60,000 nt of DNA from Strigamia acuminata (taxonomy: Eukaryota > Arthropoda > Chilopoda > Geophilomorpha > Linotaeniidae). The stretch is taken from positions 12,818,517-12,878,516 of the forward strand of contig OX442318.1 in NCBI GenBank assembly GCA_949358305.1, read 5' to 3'. Every line of letters begins with the position of its first letter. Position 1 is the stretch's first letter. Of this stretch, positions 32,709 to 43,286 are shown piece by piece. The notes beneath the pieces are model-generated. The model saw only the letters and a list, made by a program, of their open reading frames with translations. It made no database searches and was not told the DNA's origin. The position numbers and the translations under genes are program-made.

Positions 32709-35700
32709 CTGCACTTCATTTTTTTCAGGAGACAAGGATGCAAGCAGCCGCTTAAATTGTTGTCGCAAGGATTTCGTTTTGTGTTGATAAAGTTATACTG
32801 AAACAAATTAAGATTGTGAATGTTACTAAAATTAAAATATCTGAATTTACACATGATAAGATTAGTTGTATTTAATTTCATGGCCATTAGTGTTTTTATC
32901 AGTGAACGTTAATTTTCGTTTTAGTTAAATTAGACAAGTTGCTTGTGTTTTTTAGGTTTGAGAATGACTAACGGTACCGGTAGTTCGACATTGGGACATT
33001 TTGAGCTTGAAGTCAAGGCATGCCACCGACCAAACTGATGTGGCTTCAAAATAAGCTTGCTCTAAAATTCATCTCTCTTCAATTTACAGGAGACAGATCA
33101 TTGGAAAAAGTGAAAACGTGTAATGAGCTCAAATTATTACTAAAATTATTAGCAATAAAACTAAACTTATTAATGCCGCGACGGGACTTATCTAAATACT
33201 TCTCAAATACTTCAACTCTAACTTAAACTAAACAATAGGAGAAATAATGACTCAATTATTTCTCAATTAAAAGAATGTTTATTCGTGGCTTTGAACAAAG
33301 TAAAGATTAAAATACAATATAAATGAAAGATATTATTTTGTGATATTCGTTATATAATTTTACTTCTCGTGGTTAAAGAAATACTCAATGAAAACTCTCG
33401 TGAGAGGAAAAATGAGAACGAAAAAAGGGAAATAATAAATTAAGCAGTCGATTCTGCGGCTCCACGTCTCTGAAGCGATGATCGCGTTCAATCGACGTTC
33501 TCGGCGCTCAGCTCGGCGTCGATGAATTCGTATGACAGACTCAATTCCGTCCCAACTATTTTCCGCTACGTTACTCAGGCTCAATCCCGATTCTTCTTCC
33601 GACGATTCCGACTCCTCGAACTCCGTTTCTTCGTTAAGTCTCGTCTCCTCTTCACACTCGTAACCTCGACGTTTCGCCGTGGTGATTGTGGCTAATTCCA
33701 CTCGCTTCTTTCACACAGAAATCTCTCCTAACAATGGTGTTAGGCGAGACAAAATCCCACCGCACGTGAAATGCGGCAAGACCGAAATATCCCGCTGCTG
33801 ACTGGTTTCAGCAGTAGGAAAACTCCTAAGTCAACAATTGGTTGACCCAAGAATATGGAAACTTCACAAGGAGTGTCACAAAAATACAGAATTATTTCAG
33901 GTTATTTTTGTGTTGTTACTCTAGCAAAGTTTGTGTTCATACTGAATCTCTTCTCCCTTGACAGGAAGTGTTTCCTGTCTGGGAGGGCTGTGGGCTGGTT
34001 TCCTTGGCGACCACCCACATCTCCTCCCACTTCCTCGTCGAGACTTAAACTTCCAAAATAATAAAATAACTCAAATAATATTTTATTTCAGGCTTATTCC
34101 TGACACTTCCTTAGTGACCACTAGGGTCACTACAAACGTAGTAAAGCAGTAGTGTAAAAAGAGGGAGGATTTTCTTTTGGTTGTTTGGATTGGCAACCAT
34201 TTTCAAATTTCTTTTTCATGTCAGTTTTACAATGTAAATTTAATGGCTACCGTGCAGTGTGACATTATACAAGGTGAGCCAGAGAGACTTGATGATTTTT
34301 AAAATGTAATTACTCTGTAACTGATTAAAATTTTTATTTAAATCTAAAAGCATTATACAGAATTTGGAATGCCATCTTTATGTCTGAAAAATTATATCAC
34401 TGAGATGTCTTCCTTTGCTCCATGCTTATTTTTCCGAACTGCTTTTCAGATTTTCCAGTACACATTGTAACATTTGTTCTGGAATTACAGCAATTTCGCC
34501 CTCTACATGTTGATTGTTGAGGTATTGCTTTCTCCAACAATCACTACTCTAGTCAAAATGGTGACTGAAAAATAAGCATATAAAATTCGTCAAATTTCTT
34601 TGGCTCGTTGGATTTTGTTATTTCATTGAAGGTATGATAAGGGGTTTCATTAAATGAGCGATTAGTTGATTACTTTGATTACTTTAATTAGTCGATTACT
34701 TGATGTGTCATGTGACTGGATTCAACCAATCCCGAGAATAATCATTTCATCAAATAAGCAACTAAGCAACTAATCAAGTAATCACCCCAAAACATGATTT
34801 TCTGCTGACTTGGGGCGATTATAAGTGCTCTCTCATCTGAAACCAACATGGCGGTGCCAGACCCGCTTCAACTACACAAGGTCATAATATAACAAAGTCT
34901 GCTCAGTTTAGGTTAAACTGAACACATGAAATGAGTTAGGTAGTTGCAATTATTATTTGTAGGAACTTTTTTTAAACAATTGCAACGTATTTAGGTTACA
35001 ATTTAAACAATTCCACTCATTTGAGCAATAATCACATAATCAGATTTTTTTGGGCCCTCAATAATTGAGTGATTACGATTATTGCATTACAGTAATCAAC
35101 TAATCACAAAAATCGATCATTTAATGAAACCCTTTATTATTGTGTGTACAATTGTAAAAACTTTTCTTACCTTTTGCACATTCGCCATAGCAATGGTACT
35201 AAGATATTGCATTAAATTGCTGTTCTCTCTATCAGTTTTTATTTTAATTTTAACATCACCTTCATATGTAAGATGCGCTACTGGCGACGGATGTATTAAT
35301 AGCTTTAAATTTAGAGAAGAAATAGAACACATAGTTTTACTATTATTTAGTTGCCATCACAATTTTCTCTTGTAAGAAATTGTTATTACAATACTAAACT
35401 AATGACCATTTTGTCTGGTGAACTAAAATAAATTTAAATTTCTATAAAAATGTAAGGTTTATAAAAGCAATTCTGTTAATCTGCAAACTAGTTTGATTTT
35501 AATATCAATATATGTTGAGATAAGCAAAAATATTCTTATAATTTTGGCAAAAAAACACAACACTTACTTTAATATTCGAACACCGTTTAGGAAATTTTAG
35601 TTTGATGACCATCTTATAATTAACATTTCCAAATTGAAGTTGCAATGCTAAACAAAAAGGAATTATATAATAATAAACGTAGATTTACATTTTTCTAGTT

Positions 35701-36347
35701 TTCTAACTTACGGCTTGAAATTTGACCAACTGGCCATTCAAGATTAAGGAGGCTTTGAATTGTCAAGTTGCTGCGTGATTTTCTCTGCAAGGATATTTAC
35801 TTATTGATTGGTAAATAAAAATGAAGAAATGAAAATTTACCATTGAAAAATATGCATCAGTTATGTAACTAGTTGTACGCAAATATTTTACCATCTCTTG
35901 AAGAGTGTATTTAAAGTCACCATAATCCAGCGTGCGAGATCCTTCACAAAAGTTTAAAAGGTAATCGATGCGTTTGTTTTGGGAATGGAAATTTTGATAT
36001 TCTTGCGTTGATTCTGGGTAAATATAAACATTTGGAAAATCACCATGACTGGTTTCAATGAAGTATGCATCAACTGTTGTTGGTTCGCTCATGTAATGCC
36101 ATATCCGTTCTCCCGTTTGACAAACACACACTGTCATATCCACAATGAGCAATATAAATAATAGAATGGAAATTTTCTTCTTCTTTTTGGATATGTTCGT
36201 CATTGATTTAATAAATGGTGGCATCTCCGATTGCTCTGCCATCAGATTGACAACAAGTTGTCGCATTTGTCTTTGTCGACGTTGTTGGATTCGTTCAAAT
36301 GGTCGAATCGGTTTGTGTTCACCCATTGGGTATATTTTTATCGCCAT
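32709..36347 (-). CDS. DEG/ENaC module 1, 5' and central exons
   Basis: 36347-35841 encodes a basic N-terminus (RIQQRRQRQMRQ), the first membrane segment (ISILLFILLIVDMTVCVC) and the post-TM1 motif DFPNVYIYPES. It ends ..FSM before GTAAAT. 35784-35712 continues RKSRSNLTIQSLLNLEWPVG. 35647-35568 gives LQLQFGNVNYKMVIKLKFPK. 32797-32709 gives NPCDNNLSGCLHPCLLKKMK ending C-R, which joins in phase 2 to the fusion exon. The exons between 35568 and 32797, which should hold the middle of the ectodomain, were not resolved. The first Met could also be about 16 codons upstream. Confidence 0.7.
33360..33701 (-). other. Open frame of unknown nature with acidic/basic stretch and C-terminal membrane segment
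   Basis: 113 codons without an ATG at the start (opens at GTG). Acidic Ser/Glu block, then Arg-rich block (IHRRRAERRERRLNA), then a hydrophobic C-terminus. Base composition is richer in GC than the surrounding intron. It may be an exon or the remains of a mobile element; I cannot decide. Confidence 0.25.
34640..35134. mobile_element. MITE 5a (copy 1 of the GGGGTTTCATTAAATGA family)
   Basis: TIRs of about 35 bases starting AGGGGTTTCATTAAATGA; TA at both ends (34638-34639, 35135-35136). About 500 bases, AT-rich, non-coding. A second, longer copy lies at 47157-47741. It sits in an intron of the DEG/ENaC gene. Confidence 0.8.
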
Positions 36348-38360
36348 ATTTTCATAAAAATAGAGCTGTAAATTGTAATTCATAATAAATTGTAATAATT
36401 GTAATAAAATTGTAATAAAATGCAACCATTGGGGCAAGAAAAGGCAAAAACGTAGGAAATGAGGAATAAAATTGAGCAAACTTACCCTGGTCCAAGATGC
36501 AGAAGATCGTGAAAGCAATATCGATATGAATTCGTGTGTTCTTGTCAAGTTCTTGGATCGAAATAACTATGGCAAGAACAATTGAAAATTAATCGCAAAA
36601 TTGTTTACTTTTCTATTTTTTTTTTTTACAATTTATTTCCACTCATGGAGTCAATGCAAAATTGCATTTTTTTTATACATTAATTATTTTTTAGTTTTTG
36701 AACCAATGCACTTTTTTGTATTGATATACTTGTATTTGCAACTTCGTCAGACTTCAAACAACTTTTGCTGTCTAAATGGCCGTCTAAAATGGCAACAATA
36801 ATTGATAATTGATCGCAGTGAGTTTTTAAATTTAATAAGGTTTTAATGAACGTTTTCATAATTTCGTTGACGAGTGTAGCACGGGCGGGACAAAATGTAA
36901 TTGAAAGCTTCATGGTAGTTGCTGCTTACGGTGGTGACGCTTTCAGTCTGTGTACAAACTATTGTTTAGAGCATATGGTTGGAGACTTTGTTACCTTCAG
37001 CTCTGGTTTCCCTCACTTTCTAATAATTTAGGGTAAAGGGGTGTGTATACTGTGAAAACTGGCGTTTTGAGTTCGAATGGGGTGGGAGAGCGACGAGAAA
37101 GAAGTCAACATTTAGGGGGAGTTTTTAGTGAGATTAGATGACGCGGAACCGGAAATGTCCAATAGTGTCATGAATTGTTCGAAATAACCCCTTCTTTCTT
37201 TTTTTTTTTCTGTATGTAGACCCCAAAGTTGTCACAATAAACTTGTCTTTTAACCTAAAAGCATGCTTTATTTTGCTGAGCCAGAATTTCATCAAAAACA
37301 GTAAATATCATTAGTTTTCAAGTATAAAAGTTATAAAATTCGATCTGTGAGAGTTCAAATATACTGACATTTCATGGTTTGGCTGACAGGACTTAAACCG
37401 TGGTCCGTATCCAAACCGCGGAAGGTCGAAACTTGGACCGCAGTGACGTTTTAGCGACGCTTTCCTTTCGGTTTTTTTGGTTTTTTGGTGTTTTATTTCT
37501 TCTTTTTCCTGTTTTTTTTTGTCTTTTTTAGGTTTAATTTCTAATTTTTGGGTTTTGTGCGTTTATTAGGGGGTTTATTTGGTTTTTAAGTGTTTTTTTT
37601 TTTTCCATTTTCTTAGGTTTTTAGTAAGGTTGTTAACCCTTTTAACTGTTTTTTTCTCGACCTCAATAAAAATTTTCAATAGTATCCGGACCCCACTTAA
37701 AATAAATTGCCGACCCCTGACTTAAACGATTAATTCTTTTAGCAATATTTTGATGGAATTTTGAAATTATCAAGTTTTTTTATTGGTTTTCTGTACTTAC
37801 AGTTTCGAAGTTGTGTCTTGTGGGTCCGTGGTACTCGATCTGTTTCGTATTGCCACTGCAAAGCATTATATTGATGTTGTCTGTCAGGAGAGATTTTGAA
37901 ATTAATGACAGCTTAAATAAAATATCACAACGCCACGAGTCAAATTAATTGAACAGAAGGTTTCAACTACCGGTTGTCACCAGTTGAATGTCAGGAAAGC
38001 AATCATTAAAAATGTTTTGAAAAACATTCGTCAGAAGAAATAATGATGTTTAATGACTATGTTGTGCACGTTTCTTCTCCAAACATGTTGTTGAAAATTT
38101 CTATTGACATTTTTCGTGTCAGCATATTCTACGACGCAAAATGACATGTTTGTTTTTGTGAATTTTGTAAATTTCAGATAAATTTATTAAGTTTTGTTAA
38201 GAAATTATGAAAAAAGTATTGAAATTTGTGCGTATTATTAAATAAACGCACAGTATTTAATCTGTTTTTTAAACCTCTTATCTTGATCAAACTTCAAAAA
38301 TGGTCTCTGATTTAATCTGTTTTTAGTCGCAGTGATCATTAATCAAACTGCTTACAACCC
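36348..38360. other. Non-coding stretch upstream of the DEG/ENaC gene
   Basis: No supported gene. 37440-37640 is pyrimidine-rich on the plus strand. Short ORFs here (for example 36846-37031) lack any recognisable feature. The DEG/ENaC promoter should lie in the right-hand flank of 36347, but no clear core motif was picked out. Confidence 0.45.
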
Positions 38361-39120
38361 ATGGCCAAAAGTATTAGACCACACCAGCAAATCAACACAA
38401 AATTTTATTCTTCACCCAATAACTTTGGAATGGTAAATGATAGATACAAAAATAAAAATGTACTGGAAAGACCTGTTTTCCCTCTACAAAACAAACTAAA
38501 TAAACTTATAAAAATATCAAATTAAACCCCAAAAAAGTTGATTTGAAAAAATCTCACTCTGGTCAAAATTATTAGACCACCTTGTTCGCTGGACAAAAAT
38601 ATTAGACCCGACCACTTTTGTCACAGAATGAGACGTAACAATGCAATTTTTATACAAATTTCATTGCTTATCTGAAAGATGTCAACAATATTCTGAACTG
38701 ACCATCATTTGATGACTTTATTTCACTGCCCATCATGGCCAAAACCAAGGAACTCTCAGATGACCTGAAATACCGAATTATCTTTCTGCACAAGGACAAA
38801 ATATCCCAGAAAACCATTTCAAAGCAACTTAGAATAAGTAAAACACCCATTCAATACGTAATAATGAAATTTGGATGCACAGGAACAGTTAAATTAAGTT
38901 AAGTTAATTTGTGAAACAGTCTGGTCGCTCAAAATCAACTTCACGACGTCAAGATGGTTAGCATAGAAAAATCTGTAAATAAATGAGATTTGCCTTGCTA
39001 AATGAAATGGAAAGTGAGTTGAAGAAGGCTGGAATTAATATTGGTGCTCGTACCGTTCCATCGAATTACACACCTAAAAAAGGCCTCAAAAAGGCTGAAA
39101 GTTATAAGGCTGGCAATGTA
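38361..39120 (+). mobile_element. Tc1-like transposon relic
   Basis: 38735-38902 encodes the N-terminal helix-turn-helix of a Tc1-type transposase (KELSDDLKYRIIFLHKDK followed by ISQKTISKQLRISK), then a stop. A diverged continuation lies near 38930-39110 (LKKAGINIGARTVPSNYTPK). Upstream, GGCCAAAAGTATTAGACCAC and two further ..ATTAGACC.. repeats are remnants of the left terminal repeat. The DDE catalytic part is missing. Confidence 0.75.
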
Positions 39121-39586
39121 CTGCACCCTCTAATGTCCGCATTTTCAACCCGACTTAAAATTTTGGTTTGGTTGGTTCACATTTTGACTTTTTAAACTCC
39201 CAACAATAGTCACCGCAGCAACGGATAAACAAACATCGAAATGTTGACCAACAATCAACGGGGTGAAATAATAGAATTTCCCAAAAAGTAAAATGTTGAT
39301 TCTGACTTCCCAAAAGAAGAAAGCGAGAATACACTTGTACTCGATTAAAATTGCAGCAAAATCACCAAGTTTTCCACAGTGGCTCCATCTGTTGAATAAA
39401 TGCAAAATTTTTGTTGAAAATAAATTTGATAAATATTGCATTCTGCATTTAAAACTGTTTAATTCAGACATGATTTCACAAACAAGGTTTGTTCTGGATC
39501 TACATACGACACTTGTTCGACATGGAATATTCACTTTTTATTTTTGAATACAAAAAAATCGAATTGATGCAGACACTGACAACTCG

Positions 39587-42499
39587 TTAGTCGCCATCAT
39601 TGCCACCGTCATCAACATTATCCACAAGTGCATCATCGGACGGGTCTTCAAATCGTATCCGCAGGATCACACCGTGTTTTTCGGTCATTAGCTCCAGCGC
39701 ACCAACGTCAAAATACTGCCGTCTCATCTCATCAATTTGCAAAAACACTATCAACTCCTCTAAAGAATCGATTTTTAACAAATCCTCGATCCCCGACGGT
39801 CCCAACAAGTTGCATCCATCAATTTCCAATCTTCTGAGCTTCCGGACTGGACTGGCAGATCTGAACAAACGAGGAAAAAAATACTTAGCGGCTCGGGCCA
39901 CCGACGAATTACCGGAATCCGGCGGGGCCAGGCGAGCGCTCTTCTTCGTCATCAAGTCGGCCAACTCGCGCGCAATTTTATTACTGAATCCGGAGCAACG
40001 GTACAGACTGAGTTCCTCCAGGTTGGGACACATGGCCAACAACTCGAACAAATAGCCGGAGGTAACCCAACGGTCGTTGGGATCGTACATGAAAATTTCC
40101 ACCAAGTTATCAAACCTCAAATCGCGCAAACAGGCTCGATCAAACGTGTCATTTTCCTCCGCTATTTTCAAGTCCGAGTCGTAACGCATGTCGACAATCA
40201 AGATATTCAAGTGCTTGAATTTCGTCAAACTCTGCAGCATTTTTAGGGTGAAAATATTCGGCCTGATGTGGATTATGGTAACATTAGGACACGTTAGTGC
40301 GCCTATTTCCAGCTCCTCCTCAATTTCGTCGTCAGGGTGCACCAACATCAACATTTTCAGATTGTATTGCTGTGGCGGCGCGCCGATCGGTTGCAGCTCT
40401 TTGAGCCACTTGGAATGATCGTGACCACACAAGACTACGATCGATTTCATCCTGTTCAATATCAAGCAGTAGCAGTCGATTGAAAGTTGATCGCTAAACG
40501 TGACTATTTTCAAGGTTTTGCAGAGTGTGGAGTCCTGTGAGCAAAGTTTCCGTACGAAATCCTCCGTTGTTCTGAAGGCCTTTAGCTGAGTGAGTGGCAG
40601 CCGAGCGATGTAGGCCGCTGCGTCGTCTTCAACGATGGTGTTGTAAATGTCTAGTACTTCGAGATTTGGCAAAGTCTGGCATATTTGTTTGGAGGCGTTG
40701 GTTGTCAGGGTACCACCGTCGGGCAGTTGTAACATCGTCACGTTCTGGGCAAATAGATAGAATTAGTAGAATTAAAACAAATTCTTTGTGAAAATTTCGC
40801 GCGCAGCATTGGTTTGTTGTTTGTCCATGTCTTTTATTATATTATATTAGTGTGCATGCAAATTGTGTTTACTATTCAATAAAGCAGTTTTGGTATAAAA
40901 TAAAATGTGGTTTTATGCAATTTTTGTCTAAAAAATGCAATTTTTGTTTAAAAAAATGCAATTTTTGTTTAAAAAAATGCAATTTTTGTTAAAAAAAATG
41001 CAATTTTTGTTAAAAAAAATGCAATTTTTATTTAAAAAAATGCAATTTTTATTTAAAAAAATGCAATTTTTATTAAAAAAATGCAATTTTTATTAAAAAA
41101 AAATGCAATTTTTATTAAAAAAATGCAATTTTTATTAAAAAAATGCAATTTTTATTAAAAAAATGCAATTTTTATTAAAAAAATGCAATTTTAGTTAAAA
41201 AACGCAATGCACACTTCTGGCTGCAAATGCATTTTTTTGCATAAAAATACACTTTTCTGTTAATACATAATATTCAGACCAATTTTTAGTAATGTAATAA
41301 CTTGTTGTCTTCGATTATTCTTTCCTTATTCCCTCTTTACAATAATTTCAAGTCCCATCACTGTGTCTCTTCGTCTAGTCACCTTCAACTTGTGACCACA
41401 AACCCTAAGCAAAAAATCCAAATCAAAATTTGGACTCTGAAACTCCAACAACAGTTTTTTCAGCTCTTCGTGTACAAACAGAGCAAAGTCCCACGCCCCT
41501 GGCTCGCGAATACTTCTGTCCCAAAACGCCGGGAAATCCAACAAGATCAGCATATCTATACGAGCCTTACAACCTAAACCTATCAATTTCACATTAATAA
41601 TTCCAAACAAAATCCATAAATCCATGACACTCACCTGGTTCATCCTCCTCTGGACTGGGTTCATAGGTACCACTCAGAAATGCCATTTTTGCACTTCAAA
41701 ATGCCATTTTTGCACTTCAAAATGCCATTTTTGCACTTCAAAATGCCATTTTTGCACTTCAAAATGCCATTTTTGCACTTCAAAATGCCATTTTTGCACT
41801 TCAAAATGCCATTTTTGCACTTCAAAATGCCATTTTTGCATTAAAATACACTTTTCACATAATACCCATTTAATATTCAGACCAATTATTAGTAACGTAA
41901 TAATTTCTTGTCTTTTCTGATTATTCCTTCCCTCTTAACAATAATTTCAAATCCCATCACTGTGTGAACACTTACTTCCAACTTGTGGTCACAAACCCTA
42001 AGCAAAAAATCCAAATCAAAATCTGGACTCAAAAACCCCAGCTTTAGTTCCTTCTGCTCTTCGCGAACAAACAGAGCGACGTCCCACGCCCCTGGCTCGC
42101 GAACATTTCCGTCCCAAAACTCAAAGTACTTTAACTTCTCCAGCAAATCTTCATGAACATTAAAAGCTAAATCAAAAAAATTTTATATTAATAATTACGA
42201 CAAAAATCCATAAATCCGTGACACTAACCTAGTATATCCTCGGCTAAACCGGGTACATAGTTACCACTCAGAAATCCGAACAAATTAGGAGGCCAAAGTA
42301 AATGAAAAAAAGAATTCACAACGTCACGAATCAGCGCGAATTTCCCGGTATCCCGCTGGGCCTGTCCAGCAATGACTTTATCGAAGTAATCCATTAATTC
42401 CAGTGTTGTATTCACTCGATCTTCCTCCATTTCTTCAACAGGCCGTTGAATAAGACTCCCGAAAATAATTTTAATACACATATACTTTAATGATTGCAT
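39587..42499 (-). CDS. LRR-family gene, copy G (with a duplicated exon 1/2 segment)
   Basis: Exon 1 is 42499-42229, exon 2 is 41976-42166 (read 42166-41976) and the leucine-rich exon is 40744-39587. These three join in phase (1, then 0) to 540 residues. Between exon 2 and the LRR exon lies a second, also open exon 2 (41573-41383) preceded by only the last about 45 bases of another exon 1 (FLSGTYEPS.., 41680-41636). The second exon 2 starts in phase 1, so it cannot follow the first one in frame; it must be skipped, or used from another start. Both duplicated parts border minisatellites. The LRR exon has CPNLEELSLYRCSGFSNKIA and an acidic tail, and there is an AATAAA on the minus strand near 39540. 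Confidence 0.7.
40915..41200. repeat. Intronic minisatellite of copy G (a)
   Basis: About 14 copies of an 18-21 base unit AAATGCAATTTTTATTAAA, with left-hand variants ending TTTGTT. It lies in the intron before the LRR exon. Confidence 0.9.
41678..41850. repeat. Minisatellite replacing the body of a duplicated exon 1 (b)
   Basis: About eight near-identical 21-base units AAATGCCATTTTTGCACTTCA. It starts exactly where the partial exon 1 copy (FLSGTYEPS) loses homology. The plus-strand ORF over it (CHFCTSK repeated) is an artefact. Confidence 0.9.
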
Positions 42500-43286
42500 T
42501 TTTGATCTTGTGACGATATTACGCGAAATTTTGATTTTGGTCGGACAGTTCTGAATTTCAAACAATAGTCACTGCAGCAACAGGTAAACAAACGTCAAAA
42601 TATGGAACAACAATCAACAGGGTGAAATATAAAATATGCCCAAAAGAAAACCAAAAAACACAATTAAAAATGCCAAAAATCAATAAATCAACAACAAAAA
42701 CCCCAAACGTATCAAGAAACAAAATTAAAACTTGAAAATCATTTGAAAAACAATATTTTAGCAGATATAAAGCAATACATACCTTTATTCTTTTTAAACA
42801 GACCCGAGAGAAGACCAAAAGTGAGGACACCAAGATGATTCCATTGGGCCGGTGACCTCGCGGACTCAGAATCGCCATCTTGGACATAAGGACGACCTTG
42901 TCCTGGACACTCCTTTGTTCAACTTTCACAAACTGATTACATCATTGCTTGTAAGGCGTAAAGCCAGTCGGTACGGCGACTAATCATCGCTCGATTCATC
43001 GCGTAATTCATCGGTAAAAATTATCGATTGGTGAAGAGAATACACTTGTACTCAATTCAAATTGCGGCACAGTGGCTCCATCTGTTGAATAAATGCAAAA
43101 TTTTTGTTGAAAATAAATTTGATAAATATTGCATTCTGCATCAAAACTGTTTAATTCAGACATGATTTCACAAACAAGGTTTGTTCTGGATCTACATACG
43201 ACACTTGTTCGACATGGCGTATTCACTTTTTATTTTTGAATACAAAAAAATCGAATCAATGCAGACACGCAGACACTGACAACTCG
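42500..43286. other. Intergenic spacer between copies G and H
   Basis: Contains the conserved upstream block of copy G (near 42530-42600), then 42797-43010, which duplicates 2380-2590, then the shared 3' flank of copy H with the minus-strand AATAAA near 43230. The MITE 2 empty site is at about 42690-42715. Confidence 0.65.

Larger units (their letters stand above)
14965..36347 (-). pseudogene. Fused double-module DEG/ENaC channel gene, split by a Ty3 element
   Basis: Sodium-channel family gene (DEG/ENaC; each normal subunit has two membrane segments around a Cys-rich ectodomain). It is read right to left: module 1 TM1 exon (36347-35841), exons 35784-35712 and 35647-35568, later exon 32797-32709, then one long exon from 32105 that carries module 1 TM2, a linker and module 2 TM1, then small exons to the stop at 14965. 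Intron phases agree at every junction I could place (0, 1, 2), and the two modules share the same phase before their last exons. Module 1 exons between 35568 and 32797, and one module 2 exon between 17794 and 17105, are not resolved. The 17897-31393 element interrupts the long exon, so this allele should not give a full product. If the true start lies further upstream, only the N-terminus changes. Confidence 0.75.

Noticed and set aside
33874-34108. Possible solo LTR (TGTCAGGAATAAGCC..TTTTTGTGACA on the minus strand)
   Set aside because: Ends look LTR-like but no target duplication could be found and no second copy is in the window.
35082-35375. 97-codon ORF with hydrophobic segment
   Set aside because: It overlaps the end of MITE 5a and has no family resemblance; hydrophobicity is expected from T-rich DNA.
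40915-41200. CRISPR-like array of regular repeats
   Set aside because: There are no unique spacers; units are directly adjacent and degenerate, in an animal gene intron.
41624-41920. ORF with repeated CHFCTSK peptide that looks like a zinc-binding repeat
   Set aside because: Pure by-product of the 21-base minisatellite at 41678-41850.
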